A DNA stretch of 64,000 nucleotides from contig CM034129.1 of the NCBI GenBank assembly GCA_019914995.1, forward strand, positions 10,471,725 to 10,535,724, written 5' to 3'. Position numbers and translations under genes: made by a program. Position 1 is the stretch's first letter; each line of letters starts with the position of its first letter. This document shows positions 1-10,824 of this stretch, piece after piece. The notes under the pieces are model-generated. The model was given only the letters and a program-made list of their open reading frames with translations, made no database searches and had not been told where the DNA came from. The stretch comes from Acanthochlamys bracteata. Taxonomy: Eukaryota > Streptophyta > Magnoliopsida > Pandanales > Velloziaceae.

Positions 1-3000
1 GACAACACTGCGAGATAGCTGGAACAAAAGCAGATCGTCGTCATATACATCATCAATAGCACATAAGTATATTTAAAGATAATGTTTAACACCAACCTAT
101 AGTGCCTTCTAAGTATTTTAAACAAAAAAAAACCAGAGATCAACATTCCATTGTAAGTAAAAGGAACATACTGGCATTTGATATGTCTCTTTTGAGAAAC
201 CCCGGTAACCGAATGGTACGCCAACTATCTTTTTAACTCCATACATCTCAAGCGTTATCACTATCTGCAACCAGAAAACAAGGCAAAAATATTACCAAAA
301 AGAGTTCTTGACGTCATTCTCAAAGAAATGTAACACATTGAGAAGCGCCACAAGAATAATTTTTCATCAGAGTATTTTGTTGTGATATTATTTCTTTTTC
401 TGCTTTACAGAGTATGTTTGACTTTCGAGGCTGTACTTGGTGAATGTTACTTTAGTTACGGTGATCTAGTAAAACTTACATGATCTTTCTAGTAAAACTT
501 ATATGATCTAGTACAACTTATAAGATCTTTGAGATGAGTAGCCAACCTGCCTAATGACATCATTGAGACCAGGACAGAGACCACCACAAGTCACAATAGC
601 GGCATTTACTTCTTCAGGTTTGAAGTAGATCCTCTCTCTCGGTCCAGCACGATGAACCCTGAAGGAAAAGAAAATGAAGAATAGTCATAAACCTGCAAAG
701 TATCCATTTTGTTTGAAAGAGAATAAACCAGAGCAGAAATTATCTTCTTAACAGCGCACAATCTACTCCGCTCTCCATCCTATGATTATTTCATTACCAA
801 AATTTATCTTCCATTACCCAAAGTGACACTTTGTAGTTTAACAGAAAAATCACAATGGAAACATGCGAGACTCTAAATAAGAATGGAGACTAACTCCCTC
901 TAATTCATGTATAAAGCAAATGAATAGCTTCTACTATGTCAGTATACAATCGGCAAACAATTTGTAGCTTATATTTGTCATTCATGAACATCAAAAACTT
1001 GCATAGAACTAAGCATACCATTCCAATTAATATAAACAGAATTTCTTTCAATGGTCAATTCTCTATATTTCCTAACTACTGCAAATGTAGTATGAATAGG
1101 ACAGTGAACGCACCATTGTTCCACCCAAGTGCAATCAGCATCAACACCTTCGGCACCAGCAGACAAAGGGGATGAGTAGTTTATAACCTGGATGAGTTAA
1201 GAAATAGGTCAACTGCTGGATCAGAATTTTTTCGAGTAATTTGCGAGAAGTCAATAACTTTTTAAGGAAAAGAAGAAAAGAAACTTAAGAAAATTGATAT
1301 TGTACCTTGAGAAGAACTCTATCATTGTTATTGATATATTCATTCCATTTCTTGTCTGAGGAAAAACCATGTAGAAATCCTTCAATTGCTGGACTCCTGC
1401 AGAACATTTGTAATCCAAAAAATTAAACAACAAAGCTTTTGGCATCACTGATTGGCTTTCTATTTGAATGGAAATCCTAATTCATGAAAATCTTACCAAA
1501 TTCAGAAGAACAGAAATTAACGGCGACAACACGATTCATGGATTCTAACGTCAAAAAATCGTTGCAGTTAACAAAAGAAGAAGAAGAGAGAGTGAAAAAA
1601 GAAAGAAATAATAACTAAAAGAAATGGAATAAGAAACACTGGCGTCGCCTTGACTCCGGAGACTTCGGCCATTTTGTTTGGATTATGATGAATGGTGGTG
1701 ATTGGTGAAGCATTTTACCGCGTTAACTTGTTTTTATTTCATTAATAAAAAAAAAATAGTAGTGGTGAAATTATGATAAAATATGTATCATCAAATTGAT
1801 GAGTATATATGATGATAAAGAAAATTTTAAATTTGATTTCTCTTTTATTTTTTATTTTTATTTTATTTAATTATTTAATAATTATTTTAATAAAATATTT
1901 TTTTATTAATATTCATTTAATTAATATTGATTATTTTTATTATAATAATTATAATTTTTATATTTATTTAATTTTAATTAATTTTAATTAGTAAAAATAA
2001 TAATAAAACTATATGATTACAATTTTTTATTTAAATTTTATTTAATTTTATTAAATTATATCAAATATTAATAAAAAATAACATTAATATAAAAATTTAA
2101 TCTAAAAGTTATATTAATCAAAATTAATTTAAATTATATTAATTAAATTAATTTAAAGTTATATTAATATAAATGAAAAAAAATATTTAAATTTTTATAA
2201 AATATTTAATTTAATTACTCATTCATTTATTTATCTATTCAAATATAATTTATTTATTATTTTTACTATATATTTAAATATTATAAAGTTAAATAATTAT
2301 TTTTTTTATTTGTTATCTTATTATTTTTCTAATTCATTTTTTTACTTTTATTTTTAATCATATATTCAAACATATTTTCAAAGTATGTTTACCGTAAAAT
2401 AACTTCATTTTTTAAAAATTAACAAAAATCAAATTAAAATTAAAAGTAATAAACAATACATTATATAAATTTATATTAATAGTAATTTTAAAATAAATTA
2501 TAAAATTGATATAAATTTTATTTTAAATTTTTAAATTTTATATTAAAAGTGAATTTAAAAAAATATAATTAGATCTATAAACACGCGCTCGGTGTCTTAG
2601 ACTGACGTGATAATCAACTACACCACGACACCGGTCGTAGAGTGCTGTTCGTTTTTTCTAACGGCGTTTATGGGCTATTGACATTGAGAAAGCAAAACTA
2701 TAAAAGGTTTCATACAAATGTTTCGGATTCGGGTCAGAACGTTCATATTTAATTTTCATGAAACTCATCAAAAGTAAAATTTGAAGAGTTATTATATTTA
2801 TTTTATACTAAAAATTTCATTTTTCTTGAAATGAGTTCCTTTCTGAAAAGCCTTCACATCTACTTTCAATTATATTAGCAATAAAAAAAAAATAACATTC
2901 ATTTTTAACTCTTCACTTTCATAAACAAAAATCACTTTCGTTATACACTATCAACTGTAAATAAATATAAAAGTTTAATAACTTTCTTTCAGTAATTTAT

Positions 3001-3791
3001 TTTTTGTTACACACTTTAAAAAAAATTAAACAGCTCTTGATGGACCTAGTATTCGTTTGGGTAAATTTTTTTGGACTTTTAAAATTTTGTTTTTTATTTT
3101 ATTTTCTTAATAAATTTTTTATAAATTTAAATATAAAATATATAAAAACATGTTCGTTATAAAATTTTATTATTATTTAAATTTTATTACTTTAAAAATA
3201 TTTTAAAAAAATATAATAAAAAGAAAAATATTTTTATTTTATTTAAATGAGTTTTATTTTTTTACTTTTAAAAAATAATAAAAATATATAATAAAAATAT
3301 TTTAAGAAATTTTTTAAATATTTATAAAATATATAATGAAAAATTAAAAAAACGCGTTTGAAAAAGACAACTCTAAAAGTTTTCAATTACTTCAAAGGAA
3401 AACTCCTGATGGTGGACAAGGCAGTAATAAATAGCTACTCCCGAAAAACTGACCTGCCCTTCAAAGAAAAAGTGGACGGAATAGAAACCAAGTCCGGGAA
3501 CAGATCAGTGAGGTGAGGCAGATTAAACCGTCTCTCGAAATCCTTCTGGTACTTAATCTTCCAATCCGGATCACTAAAATCAATCTCTTTTCCCTCCTGA
3601 TGGTGATGATCAGTTGCAACTGCAGCTGGCATCGCTTCAACAGCTGCAGCACAGCTCGTCTTCGGCGAACGTAATGAAACAGCTGTGCTACTTACGAATG
3701 AATTGAACTTCGTGGGGGAAGTAGATGATGAAGATTCTATTGAGACCTCTGATAGTTTGGCAGTGAATGATGCTGCAGAAATTGCTGCCAT
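1..3791 (-). CDS. PFK5: ATP-dependent 6-phosphofructokinase, plastid PFK5-like, 5' part (3' end beyond window)
   Basis: Phosphorylates fructose 6-phosphate in glycolysis. Exons on the minus strand: 3791-3454, 1396-1306, 1187-1114, 658-547, 264-172 and 18-1 (cut by the edge). All joins are GT-AG and in frame, giving the first 242 residues. The first ~65 residues are Ser/Thr/Ala-rich, as in a chloroplast transit peptide. The conserved block follows: [54 protein letters not shown], then the nucleotide-binding [14 protein letters not shown] and GVPFGYRGF. The VEQWVHRAGPR block and the transit peptide match my memory of the Arabidopsis PFK5 clade rather than cytosolic PFKs. The start at 3791 was chosen because it opens MAAISAASF; upstream in-frame codons add an unlikely extension. 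Intron 1 (1397-3453) is unusually long and carries a tRNA-like relic. The C-terminal half is not in the window. Confidence 0.93.
2589..2632 (-). pseudogene. Truncated tRNA-Val-like relic (5' half)
   Basis: On the minus strand, from 2632 down to 2589, the sequence reads as the 5' half of a plant tRNA-Val: acceptor strand GGTGTCG, an A-box-like TGGTGTAGTTG, a D-arm, and an anticodon arm TCAGT-CTAAGAC-ACCGA with one stem mismatch. The loop triplet is AAG where tRNA-Val(AAC) has AAC. The T-arm and B-box (GGTTCGA) that should follow are absent; AT-rich DNA begins instead. It is therefore not a working tRNA gene. It could be a degraded tRNA copy or the head of a tRNA-derived SINE. It lies in intron 1 of the PFK gene, in the same orientation as that gene. 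Confidence 0.6.
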
Positions 3792-4805
3792 GAAACTTTT
3801 GATAATTCGTGAATGCCAAAATGTTGGGATGTTTATATAGAGAAGAGTGTCAGAGTTTGAGGTTCGAAGTTTCAACGGCGGCTTACGTTTTGGAACTTTA
3901 ATTTATGTTGTTCAGAAATGGAATTCAACTACCAGCGTACTCTACCTAAAAAACTTTCGACAAGTTTTAAGTATTGCAAAATCTTTTGAAACCCTGTTTG
4001 GAAACACTTTTTTTCGGTTTTCTGTCATTGAAAAAAAAATCACAAATATTTAGTTACTTGCTTATAAAGGGCTTGTTTTCAAATTCTAAAAATCTAATTT
4101 TTCACGTCAAAATTGAAGTTTTGAACGATTAATATATTTTAATTTGTTATAGAAAACTCAAAATTTTATTTTAGTATCATTATACACGAATGTTCAAATA
4201 AAATTAAAACACAAATTTAATTCTAATTCTAATCAACTTCATAAAAATTAAACTTTATTTTTAATTCATTAAAAAAAATTTCACTTCTCACTTTCACTTT
4301 CGATAAACTTAGTTTCGTGTATTTTAAATCAAAATGAAAAATTGAATTTTTGTTAGGTGAGAAGCTGCACGCTTCTTGTTGTTTTCTAATGATCAATCAT
4401 GGATGGTTTTCTTTTATTTCTAATTTGATTTGGAATGCTATAAGAGAAAGCATTGGACTGCTTAAGGATCTTGACTTTGTTTAAAATGAATATACTTCTT
4501 CATGACAAACTTTCTTGAAACAGTCATATTTTAATGCTTTGGGAGCACGCCATGAAACATGTTTAAATGACTTCAAATGAAATAAGCAAAAACAAAGAAG
4601 CGGTCTTAATTGGTATTCTAGAAAAAAAAAAAAAATCAACAAGATTCTACCAGACCAATTTATTTTTATTCTTTCAGCGTTAAGAATCACGTACGTATAC
4701 ATCAAGATCAAAACATAAAAAATAAAATAAAATACGCATCTATATTGCGATCGAAGAGTGCTTAGTGATGAACTCATGCACGCATGCTTGTTAAAATTTA
4801 AACAA

Positions 4806-5040
4806 CACCTTGAGGGGTGTTTAATAATACTTATAAAAAAAATTAAAAATAATATTATCTTATATTTAAAAAATAAATTTTATTTTTTTTATTTAAAAAT
4901 AATAATAATTATGATGTAGAACTTTTTATATTTTATAAAAATTTTAATAAATTCTGTAAAATATTATAAAAATTTTATTAAAAAATATAAATTAAAAAAA
5001 GCTTTTTAAAAAATAAAGAAAAGTAATGCCAAACGCATTC
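4806..5040. repeat. MITE-like inverted-repeat element (GCGTTTGG family)
   Basis: AT-rich segment of about 235 bp. Its left end reads TTGAGGGGTGTTTAATAATA and the reverse complement of its right end reads TTAGAATGCGTTTGGCATTA. The inside is nearly self-complementary A/T runs. The same TGCGTTTGG terminal motif bounds similar segments elsewhere in the window. Boundaries are approximate. Confidence 0.4.
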
Positions 5041-5757
5041 TAATACAAAGAAAAAGAAAAATTTGTTAATTTTGTTAATTTTATTTTAAAAAAACCTGAC
5101 GCTTGCTATCGCATTTTCATTAAATCATATTTTAATTATATAAAAATAAGTTTCATAAAAGTGAAATTTTATAGAAGTCGGAATTTAATCGAAGTAAAAA
5201 TTTATATCAGTAATTAAAACACGTAAAGTTTAGAATTAAATTTTAATAAAAGTAAATTTTGATTTAAAATAAGAAATAATATTTATAGTGATAATTAAAA
5301 TATATAAAATAATATAACTTAAAATTTGAAAGAAATAAGTAAAATTTTTGTTACAATTAAAACGTATCTTTATCTGAGTCCATAAAGTTGGTTGACTTTT
5401 TTTCTTTAGCCAATAGAAAATAGGAATTCCTTTTTCGACAAAGAAAAACTGGAAGTTCGGGCCAGTTTTGTAAACCCACACCAAAAAAGTCCAGTAAAAC
5501 TTTTGTTTGCCTACTTCAGCCCATTGCAGCCCAAATATAGTGCTTTTCGTTTTACGAAAGTAACTTTTTTATAAGTAAATTTAAAAAAATTTTAAAATAG
5601 AGTAATTTATTGGAAAAATAACAAAAATATTTTTGTTGTTCAAAATATATACAAATATAGTTGGGTATATAGTTTTATTGAAGGGTTATGATGAAATGAA
5701 ATAAAATTCTTTAGAATGGGTATTATAGATTTTTAAAAAATGTACCAAATATTTAAA

Positions 5758-5976
5758 GAAGCGTTTGGAGTATTTTTAAAATAAAAAATAGTTTTGTTTT
5801 TTATAAACGAGTTCTATTCTTTTAATTTAAAAAATAATCATAAAATAAATAATAAAAAAATTTTATTACGTAATTTTTTAAAATTTTAAATTAATTTTTA
5901 ATATTTATAAAAAATATATTAAAAAATTAAAAAATAAAAAAATATTTTTAAAATAATTAATGCCAAACGGCCTCCA
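5758..5976. repeat. MITE-like inverted-repeat element (GCGTTTGG family)
   Basis: Left end AAGCGTTTGGAGTATTTTTA; reverse complement of the right end GGCCGTTTGGCATTAATTA. The interior is A/T-rich and self-complementary, about 220 bp in all. It shares its end motif and length with the segments near 4806, 32326, 34662, 50296 and 55952. No coding capacity. Confidence 0.45.
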
Positions 5977-6803
5977 TAATCTTTTCACAGTATGGAAATA
6001 ATAAAAATATTGCAGGCCATGACAAGTGAAGTGAGGGCATGGATTCTCATCCTCCATGTTGTTCGTTGCTTTTTTTTAATTTTATTTTTTAAGATTCTTT
6101 TTTTCTTTATGATAATGATGATAATGGATGAAGAGATGTTGCTTTCCCAAGCAAAAGTTTTTGTGGTTTAGTTGAGAGGGAATCCATAATCATCAAACCC
6201 CCATTAAAATCTGCATCCCATAGTCCCCACTCTTCTTCTTTTTCACTCCCACATAACACAACAACATTCACAAAAAATTAAAAAAAAAAAGAAAGAAAGA
6301 AATTAATTGAGTAATAGTATTGACTCAAAATTGCTCCTATGTTCAGATCCTAAACAACCAAGCAATTCAAAAGACAACAAGATATATTGTAAATTAATTT
6401 ATAGATATTTCAGAATTTTATAAATATTTTAACACTTTAAATTTCGACCATAGACAAATGATGAAAAAGATCGTGATTCATTTCATATTTTTTAGAAAAC
6501 AATAATAAACTTATCCTTTACTATATGAACGCTTAATTAAATCATATTCATATTAATCAAGTGATCAAATAATTAAAATTTAACAATAATATATTTATAT
6601 ATAATATTTTTATCTGCTAATTATAATTATATTAGTCATACTTAAAGATCTTATTAGTTGTTACCTACAAAATTAACTTTATACCTCGAGTGATGTGCTA
6701 CTTAAAGCAAGATTAATCAAAGTTAATCACTTTTTTCATAAATAAAGTATTGCTTTGGGTGGTGAGTATTTTATTTCTAATTGCCACCTAAAGGGTGGAC
6801 CTT

Positions 6804-6857
6804 AAGTGAGGAGGCAAATTCAAAGCTTGATTCCTCTTGTTCTTTGCCTCCTCCCTT
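6804..6857. repeat. Strong short hairpin (14 of 15 bp stem, 24-nt loop)
   Basis: AAGTGAGGAGGCAAA at 6804-6818 is followed 24 bases later by its reverse complement TTTGCCTCCTCCCTT at 6843-6857, with a single mismatch. The GC content of the stem is far above the surrounding DNA. It does not match any conserved plant miRNA that I recognise, and the stem is shorter than a typical miRNA precursor. It could be a small precursor, a protein-binding palindrome or chance. Confidence 0.5.
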
Positions 6858-9068
6858 CTATACAAAAACATGGCCTAACATTAAAACCTAAACAAAACAA
6901 GAAAAGTTCGAATAAAAATATTGCATGATTCTTTCATATAAAACTAGTTTAGCAAAATCACGTATCTTCTTTTCTATTTTATTAATCGATTGAAATGTCA
7001 TTCTTGCAAAAGACAGTAACACTTTAATCGAGGATTGTTCTTGTAAAACTTCGAAAGGCGACCACATTTTTGAGTTTATATTAATTACTAAACTTTAGAA
7101 AAAATAATGAAAACAACTGATAATTAGATCTTGTGCTCGTGGAATGAAGATTCTGATCAGACAAAGTTTAGTAATGTCACAAGCATGCCTACTTCAATTA
7201 GTTTTAATTAATTTCGTCATGCGTTTAAAAAGGAGTAGACATGAATGAGCAAGACTAGTAGCAGTCTTGAATCTTTATAAAGCACCAAAAAGTTTCTAAA
7301 ATATATGCATACAGATTTTAAGTACCCTTTCACAATTTGATACTTTGTAATATAGCTCGGTGCAGTAATTTGAAAGCGGTGTATATCTCGATCGCTCGGA
7401 AGTGAGTTTCTACAATAAATAAAAAGTAGAGTTTGGACTCTTTGGATAGATATGTATTAGAATTTAGAAATAAATTTTAATTTTTATATTTTAATTATAT
7501 TTAAAAATAAAATTTAGAATTTATAATAAAATTTAAACTTATATGTAGAATTCAAAATAATAATTAAAAATATAAAAAGTTGTTTCGAACTTTAAATTAT
7601 TTGCAACATGCATCAAGGCAACGTTTTAGCAAATGAAATATGTTTTGAAGAATTTAATTTTGTATATAAAAGAGATAATTATAATTGATGAAATATATTT
7701 GAAAAATTAAAAGCTGTAGTTTAACTTTTTAAAAGATTATAAAATTTTTTGAAAATTTTGAGAATATTTTATCTAAAAAATAAATTATATATATAGAAAT
7801 TTGTAACGTACATTATATTTGTATTATCAATTAATTGTTTTAAAAAATATTATAAAATATTGTTGAAAAAATAAAAAAATAAAATGAAATAGTAAGTTAA
7901 ATTAAAAAATTTGTCAAATAACCCCTTAATATAAATATTCATAAACTTGAATGTAAAAATAAAAGGGTTGATTTAGTAAATTTGATTTATAGTGGCATTT
8001 TATGTAAATAAAGAAAGTAAATAGAGCTGATCATTATTTCCCCCGCACGAGAGATCCGATCGTGTGCTGCCCACCAAACCCACGCGTAGCAACACAGCAG
8101 CTCAAACTCCATGGTCAACTTTTCCTTTTATTTGACATATTTACCATTATAACTTATCATAATTACACTATATAGAACTCGTGTGTTACGTTAATAACGT
8201 AATCAAGTAAGGGTCGTTTCGTCTGTTAGTGCTAATAAAATCCTGGCTTGTTTCCACTGCTGCTACTATCTGATCTGCTCTTTCCAGGACATTTGGTTTA
8301 TTACCTTTTTCTCTCTGTTTCAGTTTGAATTTGGGTTGGATCAGTGATTGAAGGTTGAATCTTTTCAGGTTTTCTGATCGATTTCGGTGATAGGTTGTTT
8401 TGATTACTGCTTGGATTTGGGAAAATTTGGGATTTTTCAGGTAATTTTGCCCAATTTTGAAGCTTCTGTGATTTCTTTGTTAATTTGGTGTTTTTTTTTA
8501 TCAAATCTCTAAGCTCTGATTGGAGGAGTTAGAGAGTTTTTTCTTTGTTGAAGAGTCTTTGATGTTGATTTTGTGCTTGGATCATTGTTTTTTTTTCCAT
8601 TATGTTTTAGATTTTGGTGTTTATTAGATTAACTCTGTTTCTATGAGCGGATTAAAATTTATAACCGTTCCGATTTTGGTTCCTGTATTTGTTCACGAGA
8701 TGAATTTTTCAAACAGTCAAATTTGTCTAGAGCAATGTTTCTATCATTTATGACGTGTTTTTTGGGTTGTTGTATCATTAACTCATTCATCAAAACTACT
8801 GTTTTCCTAGTTCGTTTCTTTTTTAAATTTTTAACAAAAATAGTCTTAAATTTAAGAATAATTTGACAATTTACTGCATCGTGGATAGTTTTCGTTCTGT
8901 TGTTTTTGTTTATTGAACAATTCATTGTTTGCACTTGGATTTGATTTTTCTTTAAATTTTACTGAAGTTTGATATGTTGTGATATAGGTAAAACTTCTAG
9001 AGACCAGTTGCTTGAGTGAACGATTGGTTCTGAACAACCTTTGCTGAAAGATTGAGATTTTGAACAGC

Positions 9069-9149
9069 ATGCGGTGGTGGCAAAGCTTATCAGTTGATGT
9101 TTTTAGGAAAGCCATTTCCTTGCATCTCTATTGTAGAGTTATTCTGTAA
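9069..9149 (+). other. Upstream ORF 1 in the SACL leader (26 codons)
   Basis: ATG at 9069, stop TAA at 9147-9149; begins MRWWQSLSVD. It precedes the conserved uORF in the same predicted leader exon and overlaps the 56-codon uORF at 9097 in another frame. I recognise no conserved peptide. Its effect on translation, if any, is inferred only from position. Confidence 0.4.
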
Positions 9150-9267
9150 CTTGATCAACCTAAATCTTCGCATCTTTTCTTCTTCATCTTCATCAGCTGC
9201 TTCCATCTCAACTATTCAGTTGTTTCTTGTTGATTCGCAATCTAGTCATATTACTAACTTGTTCTGA
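9097..9267 (+). other. Upstream ORF 2 in the SACL leader (56 codons)
   Basis: ATG at 9097, stop TGA at 9265-9267; begins MFLGKPFPCI and is Ser-rich in the middle. It overlaps uORF 1 out of frame and ends 180 bases before the conserved uORF. I recognise no conservation, so it is noted only as a leader element that scanning ribosomes would meet. Confidence 0.35.
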
Positions 9268-9446
9268 ATCCTACTGGTGGTCCCGCTGGAAGTCTTTGTC
9301 TTCATAAGGAGTAAAAGTTTGGTCCTTTCCATCTAGTAGTCTCTGGTCTGTATCACATTTTCTTTGTGAGTTGTGAGTCTTTCTGTTTGTTTTTCCTGGG
9401 TTTTTCTTGTGGAGGGGTTTAGAACTAAGGGAGAAGAAGAGTAGTA

Positions 9447-9697
9447 ATGGTGTGCCAAGCAGCAACACAGACAAGGTTTAGAGCATTGAAACATGAGAAC
9501 GGAATTGCTGGGAATGCCACCATAATTGTTAGAGTCATTGCTTGTTTCCAACCATTACAGGATTGCCAGGTAATGATCAAGCGATTCTCGTTATCAATTG
9601 TAAGTGCTGCTAATCAGTTTCATGAAGCGCTTATACAGAATTGTTCTTCTTGTGCCAGGCTGAGTACTTCCGCCATCTTCTCAAGCCTGTTACGTAG
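9447..9697 (+). promoter_or_regulatory. Conserved SAC51-type regulatory uORF, split by an intron
   Basis: Two exons, 9447-9569 and 9659-9697, encode a 53-residue peptide starting MVCQAATQTRFRALKHEN and ending DCQ|AEYFRHLLKPVT-stop. This matches the conserved-peptide uORF known from SAC51 and SACL bHLH mRNAs. In Arabidopsis that uORF represses the main ORF, and thermospermine relieves the block. The intron 9570-9658 has GTAATG and TGCCAG ends and falls between codons. If it is retained, the frame reads on to 9788 and loses the conserved C terminus. The stop TAG at 9695-9697 is immediately followed by GTTAAC, a possible donor for a further leader intron ending near 9890. Thermospermine control of this copy is inferred from the family. 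Confidence 0.93.
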
Positions 9698-9915
9698 GTT
9701 AACCCGCTTGTTTGTGTCTTTGAATAAAAGTGGTTGTAGTTTCTCTCAGGGGAGAGGTTTCCTTGAAAGAAGCTCGGTCTCTCATTAGTCCACTGGTATT
9801 ATGTTTTTAATTATTTTATTTGAGATGCTTCTTTTTTACTTGTTCTCTTCCAAGTAAAGTCTGCTGTTTGTTTATTGGAATCGTTTTCAGGTTATTTCTT
9901 TTCAAAATTAGTTGC

Positions 9916-10824
9916 ATGGGAAAGGACCCGATTTGGCAGCATCATAATATTAACAAATTGAACGATCAGAGGCCTCCAGACATCAGCCAACAAAACATGA
10001 ACTCCATTATGTTTCAGGATTGTGTGAATACCCACGGGTGTGACTACAATGCGAATGGAACCACACCATTTCCAGGGTTTGCTGCTCAAGGATTCCATAG
10101 TATCACCTCTGCTTCGTATCCATTTTTGAGTTCCATGAACATTGCAGCAGGGGTGGCAGCTAACCACAAGGGATTACTGGTTTTCGATCATTCAGGAGAT
10201 AAAATGAATCTGATATTTGGTTCGGTGAGTCCACCATTTCACAAACGAAACCTCAATAACAACGATGGGGTCCGGCATGCCAGCAACAAAACGAATGTGT
10301 ATGATAGCAATGCAATTACAGATACGCATGAGAACACAGAGGAAATTGATGCCCTCCTGTATTCAGACTCATATGAAGTCCATGAGGAGGAAGATGAGGC
10401 CAGTACTGGCCATTCTCCTTTTACATTCAGTGGAACGGTAGACAATCTCTCTCCTTCATTGCCATCCAAGAGAAGGAGAATTGAGAAGGAGAACGATAAA
10501 TCCCTTTCAGACACTGCAAGTTCAGGTCTAGTCTACAATCACAAACTACCACCGCATCATACTTTCGAAGATGGTGATGAGTCCAGCTGTGTGGGAGGAG
10601 GGTTCAACAGATCACCCAGAGAATACTGCAACAGGCCTGTCAGGCCTGCCTTATTCGGAAGCAACCGGAAGAAGAGGGAAAAAATTCGAGAGACTGTCGG
10701 CATACTAAGAGGAATGATCCCTGGTGGGGATGGCAAGGATGCAGTCACTGTGCTCGACGAAGCCATACGATATCTGAAATCTCTAAGGCTCAAGGCCAAG
10801 ACCATACCCACTACCTACTTCTAG
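9916..10824 (+). CDS. SACL: SAC51/SACL-type bHLH transcription factor
   Basis: 302 residues, uninterrupted main ORF. The start at 9916 gives MGKDPIWQHH, the usual MGKD opening of the family; the upstream in-frame TTG at 9820 lies in the probable leader intron and is not a plant start. Visible features are an acidic segment with EIDALLYSDS and EEEDEA, a basic KRRRIEKE motif, and a C-terminal bHLH (NRPVRPALFGSNRKKREKIRETV through LDEAIRYLKSLRLKAK). The basic region lacks the His-Glu-Arg pattern needed for E-box contact, as in other SAC51 relatives, so it may act through partners. In Arabidopsis these proteins counter LHW-type bHLH dimers and limit xylem cell proliferation. Translation is probably set by the uORFs upstream. 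Confidence 0.93.
   Translation: MGKDPIWQHHNINKLNDQRPPDISQQNMNSIMFQDCVNTHGCDYNANGTTPFPGFAAQGFHSITSASYPFLSSMNIAAGVAANHKGLLVFDHSGDKMNLIFGSVSPPFHKRNLNNNDGVRHASNKTNVYDSNAITDTHENTEEIDALLYSDSYEVHEEEDEASTGHSPFTFSGTVDNLSPSLPSKRRRIEKENDKSLSDTASSGLVYNHKLPPHHTFEDGDESSCVGGGFNRSPREYCNRPVRPALFGSNRKKREKIRETVGILRGMIPGGDGKDAVTVLDEAIRYLKSLRLKAKTIPTTYF

Larger units (their letters stand above)
3792..8280. other. AT-rich intergenic spacer, no gene seen
   Basis: About 4.5 kb between the divergent PFK and SACL genes. No ORF here looks coding in either strand: all are short, low-complexity and without recognisable domains. It contains inverted-repeat elements at about 4806-5040 and 5758-5976, and a 14/15 bp hairpin at 6804-6857. 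The stretch 6000-6300 is less AT-biased and pyrimidine-rich and could be a promoter or a non-coding transcript, but nothing in it can be named. Confidence 0.6.
8281..9446 (+). promoter_or_regulatory. 5' leader of the SACL bHLH gene, spliced and uORF-bearing
   Basis: Pyrimidine-rich leader upstream of the conserved uORF. A likely leader intron runs from about 8441 (TTTTCAG|GTAATTTTG) to about 8988 (GATATAG|GTAAAAC). The downstream leader exon contains two non-conserved upstream ORFs, at 9069-9149 and 9097-9267, before the family-specific one at 9447. Transcription start and the exact splice sites are inferred. Long, multi-uORF leaders are characteristic of the SAC51 family. Confidence 0.55.

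Noticed and set aside
6000..6300. Possible conserved miRNA or small gene near a pyrimidine-rich stretch
   Set aside because: No match to conserved plant miRNA sequences that I could recall and no foldback around it.
9820..9915. N-terminal extension of the SACL protein from codon 9820
   Set aside because: Starts at TTG, not ATG, and overlaps a probable leader intron; MGKD at 9916 fits the family.
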